Positions 24,501-33,905 are shown, counted from the first letter of the stretch. The stretch is DNA of 64,000 nt from Paraflavitalea soli (GCF_003555545.1 NZ_CP032157.1:6824546-6888545), one strand, 5' to 3'. Translations and numbers: made by a program. The notes: generated by a model not told the origin, from the sequence alone.

Positions 24501-26060
24501 TTGAACTACCGCAAACAGCTTATAGGGCTTATCATCATTTCTTCCCTGGTGCGCATGGCCGTAGCAGCGACTACAGAATTGTCTAATGATGAGGTGTATT
24601 ATTGGACCTATGCGCTGCACCTTCAATGGAATTATTTTGATCATCCTCCGATTGTGGCGCTGCTTATCCGTTTTTTTACGGGCAACCTGGCGGCACAGGA
24701 TGAATTCTTTGTACGCCTGGGATCTATTGTTTGTGCTGCTATTAATACCTGGCAGATATTTCAACTTGGCTGCCGGGTGAAAGATGAACAAACAGGGTGG
24801 CTGTCGGCCTGTTTATTAACAGCCTCTGTGTATGCCGGCATCCTGGCCGGCATGATGATACTGCCGGATGCACCGCAAATGGTTTTTTGGTTGTGGGCGT
24901 TGCTGCTACTGGTGGATATCTTCAAAAGTAACGGCAGCCGGCGGAGCCGGAACAGGCGATTGATATTGCTGGGAATAGTAACGGGGCTTTGCATCATGAG
25001 TAAAGTGCATGGTGTGTTTATCTGGGGAGGTGCTGGGTTGTACATTTTGTTATTTAACCGGTCGTTGTTCAGGAACCCCTTTCTTTACCTGGCTGTATTG
25101 CTCACAGTCCTTATTATTATGCCCATCTACTGGTGGAACCAGGATAATCATTTTGTAACGCTGAACTACCACGGTGGCCGGGTTGGTTTTTTCAGTCACC
25201 TGCAATGGGATACCTTCTTCAGGCAGCTCATTGGTGAGTTTCTGTATAATAATCCAATAAACGTTGTATTGATCGTGCTGGCAATCATAGGCATGAAAAA
25301 GTCAAAGCTTCTGCCGGAGGTAGGACAACAACGAATGTTGCTGACGATCAGTTTGCCATTGATTGCAGTAGTATGGTTCATGTCGTTGTTTAAGGATACG
25401 CTGCCGCATTGGACGGGACCTGCTTATACAACGTTGATCCCATTGGCTGCGGCTTACCTGGCGCGGCAGCTGCGGGTCAAACAGTCAATCAGGCTGGTGC
25501 CTCCGGTTGTAAAAGCAGCGATGGTCTTGCCAGCGTTGTTGCTGGTCTTATTGATGATGGGGATACGCTGGTTGCCCATACAATTGGGCAGTAAGGATGA
25601 ACAACATCTTGGCAAGGGTGATCTTCTATTGGACATGAGCGGGTGGAAACAGTTTGGCCATGATTTTAATGGATTATACAAGCAGGATATGGCAGCGGGT
25701 ACTATGAAAGAGGGCGCCGTGATCATAACTGATTACTGGTTTCCGGCTGCTCACCTGGATTATTATGTGGCGCATGATGCTGGGATCAACCTGATAGCAG
25801 TGGGGGCCTATGGCAATATTCACCATTATGCCTGGCTTAATGGGTACCGGCCTGCTTTGGTGACCGGCCAGGATGCCTATTATGTTGCAGTCTCCAATTA
25901 TTTCGATCCGCCTCCTTTGGCTATTGTGAATGCTTTCAGGGAAATAAGCCCTCCTGTTGTCTTCAACCAGGTGAGGCAGGGAGTAATTGTTCGTCACTTT
26001 TTTGTCTATAGATTAAAGAACTATCTGGGGGGACTGCCGCGGAATGGGTTGGTGGAGTGA
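24501..26060 (+). CDS. ArnT/PMT-like glycosyltransferase (GT39/GT83-type)
   Basis: Integral membrane glycosyltransferase, 519 residues with about 11 membrane segments. The first periplasmic loop has the catalytic-type acidic motif (TELSNDEVYYWTYALHLQWNYFDHPP), characteristic of polyprenyl-phosphate-sugar dependent enzymes of the ArnT/PMT_2 clan. The start is TTG at 24501. It follows the PAP2 gene by 15 bp. Acceptor could be lipid A or another envelope lipid; not resolvable here. Confidence 0.85.
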   Translation: MNYRKQLIGLIIISSLVRMAVAATTELSNDEVYYWTYALHLQWNYFDHPPIVALLIRFFTGNLAAQDEFFVRLGSIVCAAINTWQIFQLGCRVKDEQTGWLSACLLTASVYAGILAGMMILPDAPQMVFWLWALLLLVDIFKSNGSRRSRNRRLILLGIVTGLCIMSKVHGVFIWGGAGLYILLFNRSLFRNPFLYLAVLLTVLIIMPIYWWNQDNHFVTLNYHGGRVGFFSHLQWDTFFRQLIGEFLYNNPINVVLIVLAIIGMKKSKLLPEVGQQRMLLTISLPLIAVVWFMSLFKDTLPHWTGPAYTTLIPLAAAYLARQLRVKQSIRLVPPVVKAAMVLPALLLVLLMMGIRWLPIQLGSKDEQHLGKGDLLLDMSGWKQFGHDFNGLYKQDMAAGTMKEGAVIITDYWFPAAHLDYYVAHDAGINLIAVGAYGNIHHYAWLNGYRPALVTGQDAYYVAVSNYFDPPPLAIVNAFREISPPVVFNQVRQGVIVRHFFVYRLKNYLGGLPRNGLVE

Positions 26061-26090
26061 GGTGGCATATAATTTTAGGCGGGCAGGTAT

Positions 26091-26879
26091 ATGGACCTGA
26101 ATAAGTTTTATGACAAGGCATGGGACTGGATCCTTACAGTAGGGCCACGGATACTGGTAGCTTTGCTGCTGTTGTTCATTGGGCTATGGTTGATCCGGGT
26201 GCTAAAACGATGGACGCGTGCCCGTATGCAAAAGCGAGCTGTTTCTTCCACACTGGCGCCTTTTCTGCAAAGTTTGATCTTCACCATCCTCTATGTCCTG
26301 CTTTTCCTGCTATTGATGCAGGTATTGGGTATACAGATGACGCTTTTTGCGGCCATTATCGGAGGTGTTACTGTAGCTGCGGGTCTGGCCTTATCGGGTA
26401 CCATGCAAAATTTTGCCAGCGGTATACTGATCCTGCTATTGAAACCTTTCCGGATCGGGGATAATATCATAACACAAGGACAGGAGGGAACGGTATCTTC
26501 TATACAGATATTCTATACGGTGATCACCACTTTCGACAACAAGATTGTCATAGTGCCCAACAGTAAGTTGTCGAATGAGATCATTATCAATACCAGCCGG
26601 GAAGGTAAGCGTCGGATGGATATTGAATTGAAGTTGAATTATGGAATTGAAGTAGAAAAGGTGCAGACGATCATAGAAGGTATTATTCGCGCGGATAAAG
26701 ACATATTGACGCAGCCGGTTCCGCGGGTGGGGGTTTCAGCATTAGATGCAGACGGGTATAAGATCATGGTAAATGCCTGGGTAAAGCCTCATGGTTTCCA
26801 GGATGAGCGGTTGATGCTGCAAGAGAAGATCATTCAGGGTATTAAAAGCGCGGGGATCAAACTGCCGGGTATGGCTTAG
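26091..26879 (+). CDS. Small-conductance mechanosensitive channel (MscS family)
   Basis: A 262-residue MscS-core protein. Three N-terminal membrane segments are followed by the pore-helix region (FAAIIGGVTVAAGLALSGTMQNFASGILILLLKPFRIGD) and the cytoplasmic beta domain (EGTVSSIQIFYTVITTFDNKIVIVPNSKLSNEIIINTS). It protects against osmotic downshock. Its stop overlaps the convergent histidine kinase stop by 4 bp. Confidence 0.93.
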   Translation: MDLNKFYDKAWDWILTVGPRILVALLLLFIGLWLIRVLKRWTRARMQKRAVSSTLAPFLQSLIFTILYVLLFLLLMQVLGIQMTLFAAIIGGVTVAAGLALSGTMQNFASGILILLLKPFRIGDNIITQGQEGTVSSIQIFYTVITTFDNKIVIVPNSKLSNEIIINTSREGKRRMDIELKLNYGIEVEKVQTIIEGIIRADKDILTQPVPRVGVSALDADGYKIMVNAWVKPHGFQDERLMLQEKIIQGIKSAGIKLPGMA

Positions 26880-27931
26880 GCATTGTCTCTTTTGGCTTCG
26901 AGCGAGAAGCCAATGGTAGTACCTACACCGGGTGCGCTGCGTACATGGATGCTTTGGCCGTGGGCTTCAATAATGTGTTTGCAAATAGCGAGTCCGAGGC
27001 CGGTACCACCTTTATCGCGACTGCGGGCTGCATCGGTACGATAAAAGCGTTCAAAGATGCGGTTGAGGTGTTCTTCTTCAATACCTATACCGTCGTCACC
27101 AATTTCAACCAATACGTGTTTTTCGTCGGTCTTGTAAACGCTGGCCACGATGGTACCACCGGGTTTGCCGTATTTGGTGGCATTCCCTACCAGGTTGATC
27201 AATACCTGCTTGATCTTTTCTTTATCGGCAAATACGGTGATGGGAGCTTCACAGCCTTTTTTAATGGTGGTCTTGATATTCTTTTCCTGGATCTTGATGG
27301 AGAGGGAGTCGTATATCTCGCGTATGAGGTCCTGGATAATAAAATTCTGCTTGTATAATAGTTGTTCGCCACTTTCCAGCCTGGATATCTCGTCCAGGTC
27401 GTTGACCAGGTTTACCAGCCTGTCTACATTCTTGGCAGTATTTTCCAGGAATTTTTTGCGGATCACTTCTTCTTCCATGGCGCCTCCCAACAGGGTGTCA
27501 ACATAACCCTGGATGGCAAAAATGGGTGTTTTGATCTCATGGGCCAGGTTTTGCAGGAACTCTTTGCGGTATGCTTCGTTCTTTTGCAGCATTTCTATTT
27601 CCTTATTGCGCCGTTCGCCCCAGGCTTCCACGTCTTCCCGTACTTCGTCAATACTTTTTTGTGGCAGGATGTATTTAAAGTATACCTCTTCTTTTTTAGT
27701 AGCTTTTGTTTGGTAGATGAGCTTGTAAATGAGTTTGATCTTCCGGTAGATGAATTTTTCCAGCGTAAAGATGATCAGTCCATAACTGCCGGCAAAAACC
27801 AGGGCGAGGGAGCCAATGCCTACCCGCCAATCGAATGTAAACAGGAAAATGCCTATGGCGATAGGGACCGATAAGATAACGGCTGTAAAAGCGGCTAACT
27901 GCCGCGGGGAAAGATTTTTAGTGGAGAACAT
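26876..27931 (-). CDS. PhoR-like sensor histidine kinase
   Basis: A 351-residue membrane sensor kinase from the ATG at 27931 (an upstream TTG adds six unlikely residues). Two N-terminal membrane segments leave almost no periplasmic domain. The HisKA box is EFLQNLAHEIKTPIFAIQGY and the ATPase blocks are LINLVGNATKYG (N), EIGDDGIGI (G1) and GTGLGLAI (G2). It follows the response regulator gene by 101 bp on the same strand. The pair resembles PhoB/PhoR; given the Pho-box-like sites in the window this is the likely phosphate sensor pair, though no PhoU or Pst genes are adjacent to confirm it. Confidence 0.88.
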   Translation of the reverse strand: MFSTKNLSPRQLAAFTAVILSVPIAIGIFLFTFDWRVGIGSLALVFAGSYGLIIFTLEKFIYRKIKLIYKLIYQTKATKKEEVYFKYILPQKSIDEVREDVEAWGERRNKEIEMLQKNEAYRKEFLQNLAHEIKTPIFAIQGYVDTLLGGAMEEEVIRKKFLENTAKNVDRLVNLVNDLDEISRLESGEQLLYKQNFIIQDLIREIYDSLSIKIQEKNIKTTIKKGCEAPITVFADKEKIKQVLINLVGNATKYGKPGGTIVASVYKTDEKHVLVEIGDDGIGIEEEHLNRIFERFYRTDAARSRDKGGTGLGLAICKHIIEAHGQSIHVRSAPGVGTTIGFSLEAKRDNA

Positions 27932-28032
27932 GCCCCTTGTGCTTGACAACGTTTTGATGTGGTACGAAAATAACTCAATCGCGCGGATGTTGCTGAATTA
28001 TATACTCACCGTGCGGGAGCTGTTTCCAGCTC

Positions 28033-28719
28033 TTATATATCAAATTTATAACCTACGCCTTTCACGGTGGTAATGCAATCAATACCCAGTTTCTGGCGCA
28101 CTTTGCGGATATGCACATCAATGGTACGGTCTCCTACGATCACATCATTGCCCCAAACCTGGTTTAAAATTTCATTCCGGAGGAATACCCGTCCTGGTTT
28201 GGAAGCCAGGAGGTACAGGAGTTCAAATTCCTTTTTGGCGAGTACAACGGCCTTGCCGTCAACTTTTGCCTCAAATTTTACGGGATCGATCTCCAGGTTG
28301 TCAATGCGGATCACTTTTTCGCCTTCAGGTTCTTTGGCTGTGGTGCGGCGAAACAGGGCATTTACCCTGCTAACCAATATTTTAGGGCTTACGGGCTTGC
28401 TGATATAGTCATCTGCCCCTGTTTCCAGGCCCCGTACATGGGAGCCTTCATCGCTCAGGGCGGTGAGGAACAGGATGAGGGTATCTTTGAAAGAAGGTTG
28501 GGAACGCAGTATTTCACACACTTCCACCCCATTTTTCTTGGGCATCATAATGTCCAGGACAATTAGATCGGGATTGTTGGAGCGGGCCTTGGTAAGCGCT
28601 TCATCCCCATCTTTTGCAGTCAACACATCATAGCCTTCCTTTTGCAGGTTGTACTGTATGATTTCCAATATATCGGGCTCGTCATCAGCGATCAGGATCT
28701 TCTTACCTTTAGAGTCCAT
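28033..28719 (-). CDS. OmpR/PhoB-family response regulator
   Basis: A 228-residue regulator. Receiver domain (about 1-122) has the acidic pair in LIADDEPD, the phospho-acceptor in LIVLDIMMPKKNG, the LTALSD switch residue and the YISKP lysine. A winged-helix domain (about 135-228) ends in DRTIDVHIRKVRQKLGIDCITTVKGVGYKF. Regulators of this type bind 11-bp-spaced direct repeats, matching the arrays at 2743, 4187, 4259 and 13819. The start is ATG at 28719: the frame extends to 28740, but that lies inside the -7 box. Confidence 0.9.
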   Translation of the reverse strand: MDSKGKKILIADDEPDILEIIQYNLQKEGYDVLTAKDGDEALTKARSNNPDLIVLDIMMPKKNGVEVCEILRSQPSFKDTLILFLTALSDEGSHVRGLETGADDYISKPVSPKILVSRVNALFRRTTAKEPEGEKVIRIDNLEIDPVKFEAKVDGKAVVLAKKEFELLYLLASKPGRVFLRNEILNQVWGNDVIVGDRTIDVHIRKVRQKLGIDCITTVKGVGYKFDI

Positions 28720-28737
28720 GTTAACAATAAATTTACG

Positions 28738-28745
28738 CAAAGTTA
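28738..28745 (-). promoter_or_regulatory. -7 box of the response-regulator/kinase unit
   Basis: TAACTTTG on the minus strand matches TAnnTTTG, 18 bp before the ATG at 28719. No 11-bp TTAACA-type repeat lies at the 26-bp position, so autoregulation by that route is not seen. Confidence 0.55.
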
Positions 28746-28845
28746 ATTTTCCGCTGCATGCAACAAGGGGTGTTCCAATTATGAAATTGTTAACAGATGT
28801 TATACGGCAAGCGTTGATTTTCCGTTCTATACAACCAATTGGTAG

Positions 28846-28853
28846 TATTTTTG
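28846..28853 (+). promoter_or_regulatory. -7 box of the secreted 736-residue protein gene
   Basis: TATTTTTG matches TAnnTTTG, 34 bp before the start codon at 28888. Confidence 0.5.
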
Positions 28854-28887
28854 CACTAGTAATTGATGCAGACAGGAGTATAAACGT

Positions 28888-31098
28888 ATGAAACCATATA
28901 TACTTGCAAGTTCTATTTTACTGTTGATAGCCAGCGCCGGCCAGGGCCAAACGAGTGCCCCTCCGTTCAAGATAGCTATGCAGCGTGTGCTATGGCATGA
29001 AAACATTGATAAACAACAGATAAGGATATATGCCAGCGTTACCAAAACGGTCTCAGACGAGTCTGTAATGCTCCAGATCACGGATGCCATCGGCCGCCAG
29101 GTTGATGAATTACAGGAGCAATTGGAGGGGGATTCGCTGCTCAGTAATATGGCTAAGATTAAGTATCTCCGTATTGTGGAGTCTACGCTACAGCAATATG
29201 GCAACAGACAGGGGAAAAAAGATTTTCCGGCCGCCTCAGCTCCGGCCCTGATCAGAGGGCTAGCCGAAGGGATTGAACGGGACAGGAAGGGGGAAAGTAT
29301 AGAGCCGGTCGTAAGAGTCAGTGATTATGGAGTAGGAAAAATGCTGGTGGATGGTATTTCGGTCTTTTCGAATGACAATCCGGGTATTGCTCCCTCAAGG
29401 ATCGACCTTATTCGTAAATATTGTGGCTTGCACCCTGATGAGATATTGCAGGAACTCCGGAAAACGCCCAATGTACCTTTTGCTGATAGCTTGCTCAAAA
29501 TAGCTGCTCACCGCGATATACGTAAATTTTATGATTATGCCCAGGCAAGGGGTACGCTGGCCAACCGTATTGCCAGCCATTCGGATACGCTGGTGCGTAC
29601 GATCTCCCGGATGGCCAATAGCCGTAACGGGCAGCTTTATTTCCCCTTTCTTGATAACCTGATCCGCGGCAGGATCACGCTCCAGGAAATAGATAGTGTA
29701 AAGGATAATGACTTTAGCTATTTCAGGCTTTTGGTAAAAACGCGTATTGAATATGCCGGACGCCTGTTGCCTCCTGTACGGGATACGGCTACGGAGCTAA
29801 AGGCGCTGACGGAAATGATGGCGCGTAAAGCACGGCAGTTGTTTGTGCGGGAGATCAATGCGCTGCATGATGTGAATGACCCTAATGTAAGGTTCAGGTC
29901 TCTCGATAAGCTCACGCCACAGGAATTATACTATGTTGCGGTGTTGAGTGAGGACGAAATATATACTTCCAGCTATGTAAGCGGGGTATACCCACGCATA
30001 TTCCAACGGATGCCCAATCCACGTGGCGACAGTTTGCTGATGAGTGTGAACGGTGATTACTTCCGGAAGTTCATTAAAATGGCGGCTGGTTACAATACAC
30101 TGAATAATTTTCTGGGTACGATGGGTAAGGAAGAAGCTGAAACGCTGATGAAGGCCTTTGTGATCGGACTGGAAAGAAAGAAAAACGACCGGGATGATGA
30201 CCTGGAAGATGCGGTAGATGTGGCAGACTCCTACAGCAGCATCATGGATAAGAATAAAGAGCTGGCCAGCTTTATCCTCAATGAAGTAAGGTGGAACTAC
30301 GATAAGAATGTACAGGATAATAATAAGCGGGGAGTGGTGATCTATAACCTGCTGAAGATATTGTTTGAATCGGCTGATACTTCCCGGAAAATTGATCTGT
30401 CGGCCATGCTGGGCATCCCTTCGATCTATGGGCAGGATTATAAGTCGCTCACGGATGACAGCGGAAGGGTGATACAGCAGGTGTTTTTTTATGGTGATGA
30501 GGATAAGGACGGACAGAACTCGTTCATCAACTTTATGGGCATGTTCCGCAATAAGGCTGAATGGAAGGTGGAGGATAAGCCTGAATGGGTAAGTATCCGT
30601 TCTGCCAAAGGGAAGCCGGTATATATATATGCCAATAAGCCATTATATAAGCCTGAGGAAGACCTGGATGAAAAAGCGCAGTTGAAGCTGATAGAATACC
30701 TGGAAAAGAGGAATATGCAACCGACGGTGGTGGTACATAGGGGGCATAGTTATCACCTTCCTTATACGCTTAAGAAACTGGCGCCCACGGCCCGGATCGT
30801 GGTGTTGGGGTCTTGCGGTGGGTATAATAACCTCAATGAAGTGTTGACAATTTGCCGGGATGCGCATATCATTTCATCCAAGCAGGTAGGTACGAAAACA
30901 GTGAATGAGCCTATCCTGGAAGCGATCAATGCCAACCTGGTTGCCGGAAAGAATATCGACTGGATCAATATGTGGAAGGACCTGGGTGGGCGTTTTAAAA
31001 ATGGTGCTGCCAAAGAAAAGTTTGACGATTATATACCTCCGTATAAAAACCTGGGCGCCATCTTCATCAAGGCTTATCGCAAGGCGATGGGCGAATAG
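28888..31098 (+). CDS. Exported protein of unknown family with possible clan-CD Cys-protease signature
   Basis: A 736-residue secreted protein (signal peptide MKPYILASSILLLIASAGQGQ). Most of it is helical and matches nothing I know. The last 250 residues show alternating strands with FFYGDEDKDGQNSF (about 532-545), VVVHRGHSYHL with His617 and His620, and ARIVVLGSCGGYNN with Cys643 after a hydrophobic strand. The order His-Gly region, about 20 residues, then strand-SC-G is that of caspase-fold (clan CD) peptidases such as gingipain or CHAT proteins. It has its own promoter and no operon partner. Proteolytic activity is a hypothesis from motif order only. Confidence 0.55.
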   Translation: MKPYILASSILLLIASAGQGQTSAPPFKIAMQRVLWHENIDKQQIRIYASVTKTVSDESVMLQITDAIGRQVDELQEQLEGDSLLSNMAKIKYLRIVESTLQQYGNRQGKKDFPAASAPALIRGLAEGIERDRKGESIEPVVRVSDYGVGKMLVDGISVFSNDNPGIAPSRIDLIRKYCGLHPDEILQELRKTPNVPFADSLLKIAAHRDIRKFYDYAQARGTLANRIASHSDTLVRTISRMANSRNGQLYFPFLDNLIRGRITLQEIDSVKDNDFSYFRLLVKTRIEYAGRLLPPVRDTATELKALTEMMARKARQLFVREINALHDVNDPNVRFRSLDKLTPQELYYVAVLSEDEIYTSSYVSGVYPRIFQRMPNPRGDSLLMSVNGDYFRKFIKMAAGYNTLNNFLGTMGKEEAETLMKAFVIGLERKKNDRDDDLEDAVDVADSYSSIMDKNKELASFILNEVRWNYDKNVQDNNKRGVVIYNLLKILFESADTSRKIDLSAMLGIPSIYGQDYKSLTDDSGRVIQQVFFYGDEDKDGQNSFINFMGMFRNKAEWKVEDKPEWVSIRSAKGKPVYIYANKPLYKPEEDLDEKAQLKLIEYLEKRNMQPTVVVHRGHSYHLPYTLKKLAPTARIVVLGSCGGYNNLNEVLTICRDAHIISSKQVGTKTVNEPILEAINANLVAGKNIDWINMWKDLGGRFKNGAAKEKFDDYIPPYKNLGAIFIKAYRKAMGE

Positions 31099-31210
31099 GT
31101 GCACAACCTTTCAGTTAAATTACTGTTACAATTACCGGAAAGATAGATGAACGGCGGTTTCTTATGGCTAAAGAACAGGGAACCCGAAACGTAAAACCCG
31201 AAACTGTCAT

Positions 31211-31218
31211 TATCTTTG
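31211..31218 (+). promoter_or_regulatory. -7 box of the ABC exporter gene
   Basis: TATCTTTG at 31211-31218, 12 bp before the ATG at 31231. It rules out the in-frame TTG at 31216 as the start. Confidence 0.6.
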
Positions 31219-31230
31219 CCCGCTTCCATT

Positions 31231-33045
31231 ATGTCAGAAAAAGGTTCACAGAAGAGGATATTTGATTTTAGCTTGCTTCGCCGGGTATTCCGGTTTGCGG
31301 CGCCGTACAAGAAAAAATTCTATGTTTCTTTGGTGCTGGCTATCCTGCTGGCTATCCTTTCTCCTATACGTCCCTGGCTTATACAGGTCACTATCAATGA
31401 CTGGGTGCCAAAAGGGGCAGCGGCTACTTCCTTACTTACCAAGGTGGACATTGTAGATATTGTTATCTGGATCACCCTGATCCAGGTAGGATTGTTGCTG
31501 GTGGAAGTATTGTTCCGGTTTTACTTCTCCTTTCTCACGGCCTGGCTTGGGCAAGCTGTGGTAAAAGACCTGCGGGTAAAAGTGTACAAAAAAGTATTGG
31601 GGTTGAACCTGGCGCAGTTTGATACCACACCTATCGGCACGTTGACTACGCGTACGATCAATGATATTGAAGCGATCAATGACATCTTTTCAGAAGGGCT
31701 GATACCCATTATTGCCGACCTGCTTTCTATTATTGCTATCCTGGCATTTATGTTTTGGGTGGACTGGCGGCTAACACTGATCAGCCTGGCGCCCTTCCCC
31801 TTCCTGATTATTGCCACTTATTATTTTAAAGAAAGCGTCAACAAATCATTCATCCGGGTACGGAATGCGGTGGCCAGTCTAAATGCCTTTGTGCAAGAGC
31901 ATATTACGGGTATGTCTATTGTACAGGCCTTTGCATCAGAGGAAAGGCAGTTCAATAAGTTCAAAAAGATCAACCGGGAGCACCGCAATGCAAATGTCAA
32001 GGCGATCTTTGCCTACTCTGTATTTTTCCCACTGGTGGAAATTGTGCTGGCGGTAGGTACAGGTTTAATGGTGTGGTGGGCTGCCACGCATGCCTTGAAA
32101 CTGGAAGGGCAGGAGGCCCAAAGCCTTATTGGTAAAATGATCTCTTTTTACCTGTGTCTCAATTTACTGTTCCGCCCGTTGCGGGTGATTGCGGATAAAT
32201 TCAACGTGTTGCAAATGGGCATGGTGGCCAGTGAAAGGGTGTTCAAGGTGCTGGATAATGATGATTATATTAAAACAGAAGGGACTTATGCACCTGAACA
32301 GGTAAAGGGCAAGATCGTATTTGACCACGTGTCTTTTGCTTATGTAGAAGAGCGCTATGTGCTGAAGGATATTTCGTTTACAGCCCAGCCGGGAGAAACG
32401 ATTGCCATCGTAGGGCATACGGGAAGTGGCAAAACCTCTATTATCAGTTTGCTCAACCGGCTTTACCATATTCAGAAGGGAACACTCAGCATCGACGATG
32501 TAAAAATTGAGGAATACAAACTGGATGTATTGCGCAGGAATATCGGGGTCGTACTGCAGGATGTATTCCTGTTTTCGGGTTCTGTGCTGGATAATATCAC
32601 GCTGCGCAATGCGGCTATCAGCCGGGAACAGGTGATAGCTGCGGCCAAGATGATCGATATGCACGATTTCATCATGCAACTGCCTGGCGGTTACGACTAC
32701 AATGTGATGGAGCGGGGCAGCAGTCTTTCTTTGGGGCAACGGCAATTGTTGTCTTTTATCCGGGCGCTTTTATACAATCCTTCGATACTGATCCTCGATG
32801 AAGCCACTTCTTCTGTGGATACTGAAAGTGAGATACTGATCCAGAAAGCTATTGATAAGCTGATCGCCGGCCGAACCTCTATTGTTATTGCGCACAGGCT
32901 CTCCACCATCCGCAAGGCCAGCAAGATCATTGTACTGGACAAAGGCGAGATCAAGGAAATCGGCAACCACGATGAACTGATGAAAAACCAGGGCTTCTAT
33001 TACAAGCTGCACCAGATGCAGTTTGAGAAACAAGGAGTTATGTAG
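31231..33045 (+). CDS. MsbA-like ABC exporter (fused permease and ATPase)
   Basis: A 604-residue half-transporter that works as a homodimer. Six membrane helices (about 20-320) precede the ATPase with Walker A GHTGSGKTS, Q-loop VLQDVFLFSG, signature LSLGQRQLL, Walker B ILILDEATSSVD and the switch His in AHRLST. The size and layout fit MsbA/LmrA-type lipid or multidrug flippases. The start is ATG at 31231 because the longer frame overlaps the promoter. Its cargo cannot be read from sequence. Confidence 0.92.
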   Translation: MSEKGSQKRIFDFSLLRRVFRFAAPYKKKFYVSLVLAILLAILSPIRPWLIQVTINDWVPKGAAATSLLTKVDIVDIVIWITLIQVGLLLVEVLFRFYFSFLTAWLGQAVVKDLRVKVYKKVLGLNLAQFDTTPIGTLTTRTINDIEAINDIFSEGLIPIIADLLSIIAILAFMFWVDWRLTLISLAPFPFLIIATYYFKESVNKSFIRVRNAVASLNAFVQEHITGMSIVQAFASEERQFNKFKKINREHRNANVKAIFAYSVFFPLVEIVLAVGTGLMVWWAATHALKLEGQEAQSLIGKMISFYLCLNLLFRPLRVIADKFNVLQMGMVASERVFKVLDNDDYIKTEGTYAPEQVKGKIVFDHVSFAYVEERYVLKDISFTAQPGETIAIVGHTGSGKTSIISLLNRLYHIQKGTLSIDDVKIEEYKLDVLRRNIGVVLQDVFLFSGSVLDNITLRNAAISREQVIAAAKMIDMHDFIMQLPGGYDYNVMERGSSLSLGQRQLLSFIRALLYNPSILILDEATSSVDTESEILIQKAIDKLIAGRTSIVIAHRLSTIRKASKIIVLDKGEIKEIGNHDELMKNQGFYYKLHQMQFEKQGVM

Positions 33046-33059
33046 AATTCGGTAGTGGG

Positions 33060-33067
33060 TATCTTTG
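33060..33067 (+). promoter_or_regulatory. -7 box of the small-ORF/nucleotidyltransferase pair
   Basis: TATCTTTG, 35 bp before the start at 33103, just after the stop of the ABC gene. It makes the following two genes an independent unit. Confidence 0.55.
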
Positions 33068-33102
33068 TTGAAAGACCACCAATAATTTAGTAATTTAGGG
33101 GT

Positions 33103-33306
33103 ATGAAAGAGTATCAGGGCGGTAAGAAGGAAAATGAAAATATCCTTCGGGAGGATCCGGCACCTTATGGTAATGCTGAGGAGCAGGAAGAAGCCCGTTT
33201 ATTAAGGGTAATGAATATGACTGATATGGAAAAGCTTAAAAGTTTTACCCAAATGCTTCGCAGGAATGCTTTGTTCAAGAAAGCTAAGGTTACCCACAAA
33301 GATTAA
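33103..33306 (+). CDS. Small hypothetical protein paired with a nucleotidyltransferase
   Basis: A 67-residue charged protein with no signal peptide. The second half (LRVMNMTDMEKLKSFTQMLRRNALFKKAKV) is predicted helical; no known fold is recognised. It has its own promoter and lies 14 bp before a nucleotidyltransferase gene. The two-gene arrangement of a tiny protein plus an MNT-type enzyme resembles toxin-antitoxin units but could equally be a housekeeping pair. Confidence 0.55.
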   Translation: MKEYQGGKKENENILREDPAPYGNAEEQEEARLLRVMNMTDMEKLKSFTQMLRRNALFKKAKVTHKD

Positions 33307-33320
33307 ATACCTCTTTTGCA

Positions 33321-33815
33321 ATGGATGTCTTGGATGATGAATTGCTTCAATTCTGGAAAGTGTTGAATGCCTGCCAGGTAAAATATATTATGGTTGGGGG
33401 CTTCGCAACAAGGTTCCATGGATTTGACAGAGCAACCGACGACCTTGATATGTGGTTGGAAGATACCATCGAAAACCGAAGGAATTTACGTAATGCATTT
33501 AAAGAATTGGGATACGGAGATTTTTCATCGCTGGAAATGATGCAATTTGTTCCGGGATGGACCAATTTTTACGTTGGAGGTGGTATTGAATTGGATATTA
33601 TGACCTATATGAAGGGGCTGGAGAATTCCTCTTTTGGGGAATGTCTTTCCAAAGCTTCTTTTGCCGACCTTGATGGTGTCGAAGTCCCTTTTCTCCATAT
33701 TAACGACTTGATAGACAACAAAAAAGCTGTTAATCGCCCTAAAGATCAATTGGACGTAGCTCAATTAGAGAAAATCCGGCTGATCCGGGAAAAACAGCGA
33801 CAAAATCCATCCTAA
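33321..33815 (+). CDS. MNT-type nucleotidyltransferase
   Basis: A 164-residue protein of the minimal nucleotidyltransferase superfamily. The active-site core is visible: VGGFATRFHG (Gly26-Gly27) then TDDLDMWL with Asp41 and Asp43, and a third acid in GIELDIMTYM. It resembles AbiEii/DUF6036-like proteins, which transfer nucleotides to RNA or proteins in toxin-antitoxin or defence systems. No HEPN partner is present; the partner is the 67-residue ORF 14 bp upstream. Confidence 0.75.
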   Translation: MDVLDDELLQFWKVLNACQVKYIMVGGFATRFHGFDRATDDLDMWLEDTIENRRNLRNAFKELGYGDFSSLEMMQFVPGWTNFYVGGGIELDIMTYMKGLENSSFGECLSKASFADLDGVEVPFLHINDLIDNKKAVNRPKDQLDVAQLEKIRLIREKQRQNPS

Positions 33816-33878
33816 TCTTGTTTTCCCCCAATTCTTCAAAATACTTCATTGTCGCGATCGTTTTTGACAGCCCCTCCT

Positions 33879-33886
33879 TATCTTTG
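33879..33886 (+). promoter_or_regulatory. -7 box of the atp operon
   Basis: TATCTTTG at 33879-33886, 19 bp before the ATG at 33906, with AGGAAAG just before that ATG. It excludes the longer frame starting at 33849. Confidence 0.6.
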
Positions 33887-33905
33887 CGCCAAATTTCAGG
33901 AAAGT

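Noticed and set aside
28720-28740. Seven-residue N-terminal extension of the response regulator
   Set aside because: The TTG at 28740 sits in the TAACTTTG -7 box, and MDSKGKKILIADDEPD is the usual receiver start.
33849-33905. Longer atpB N-terminus starting at 33849
   Set aside because: It would run across the TATCTTTG -7 box at 33879; ATG at 33906 has a signal-like N-terminus and a purine-rich site before it.
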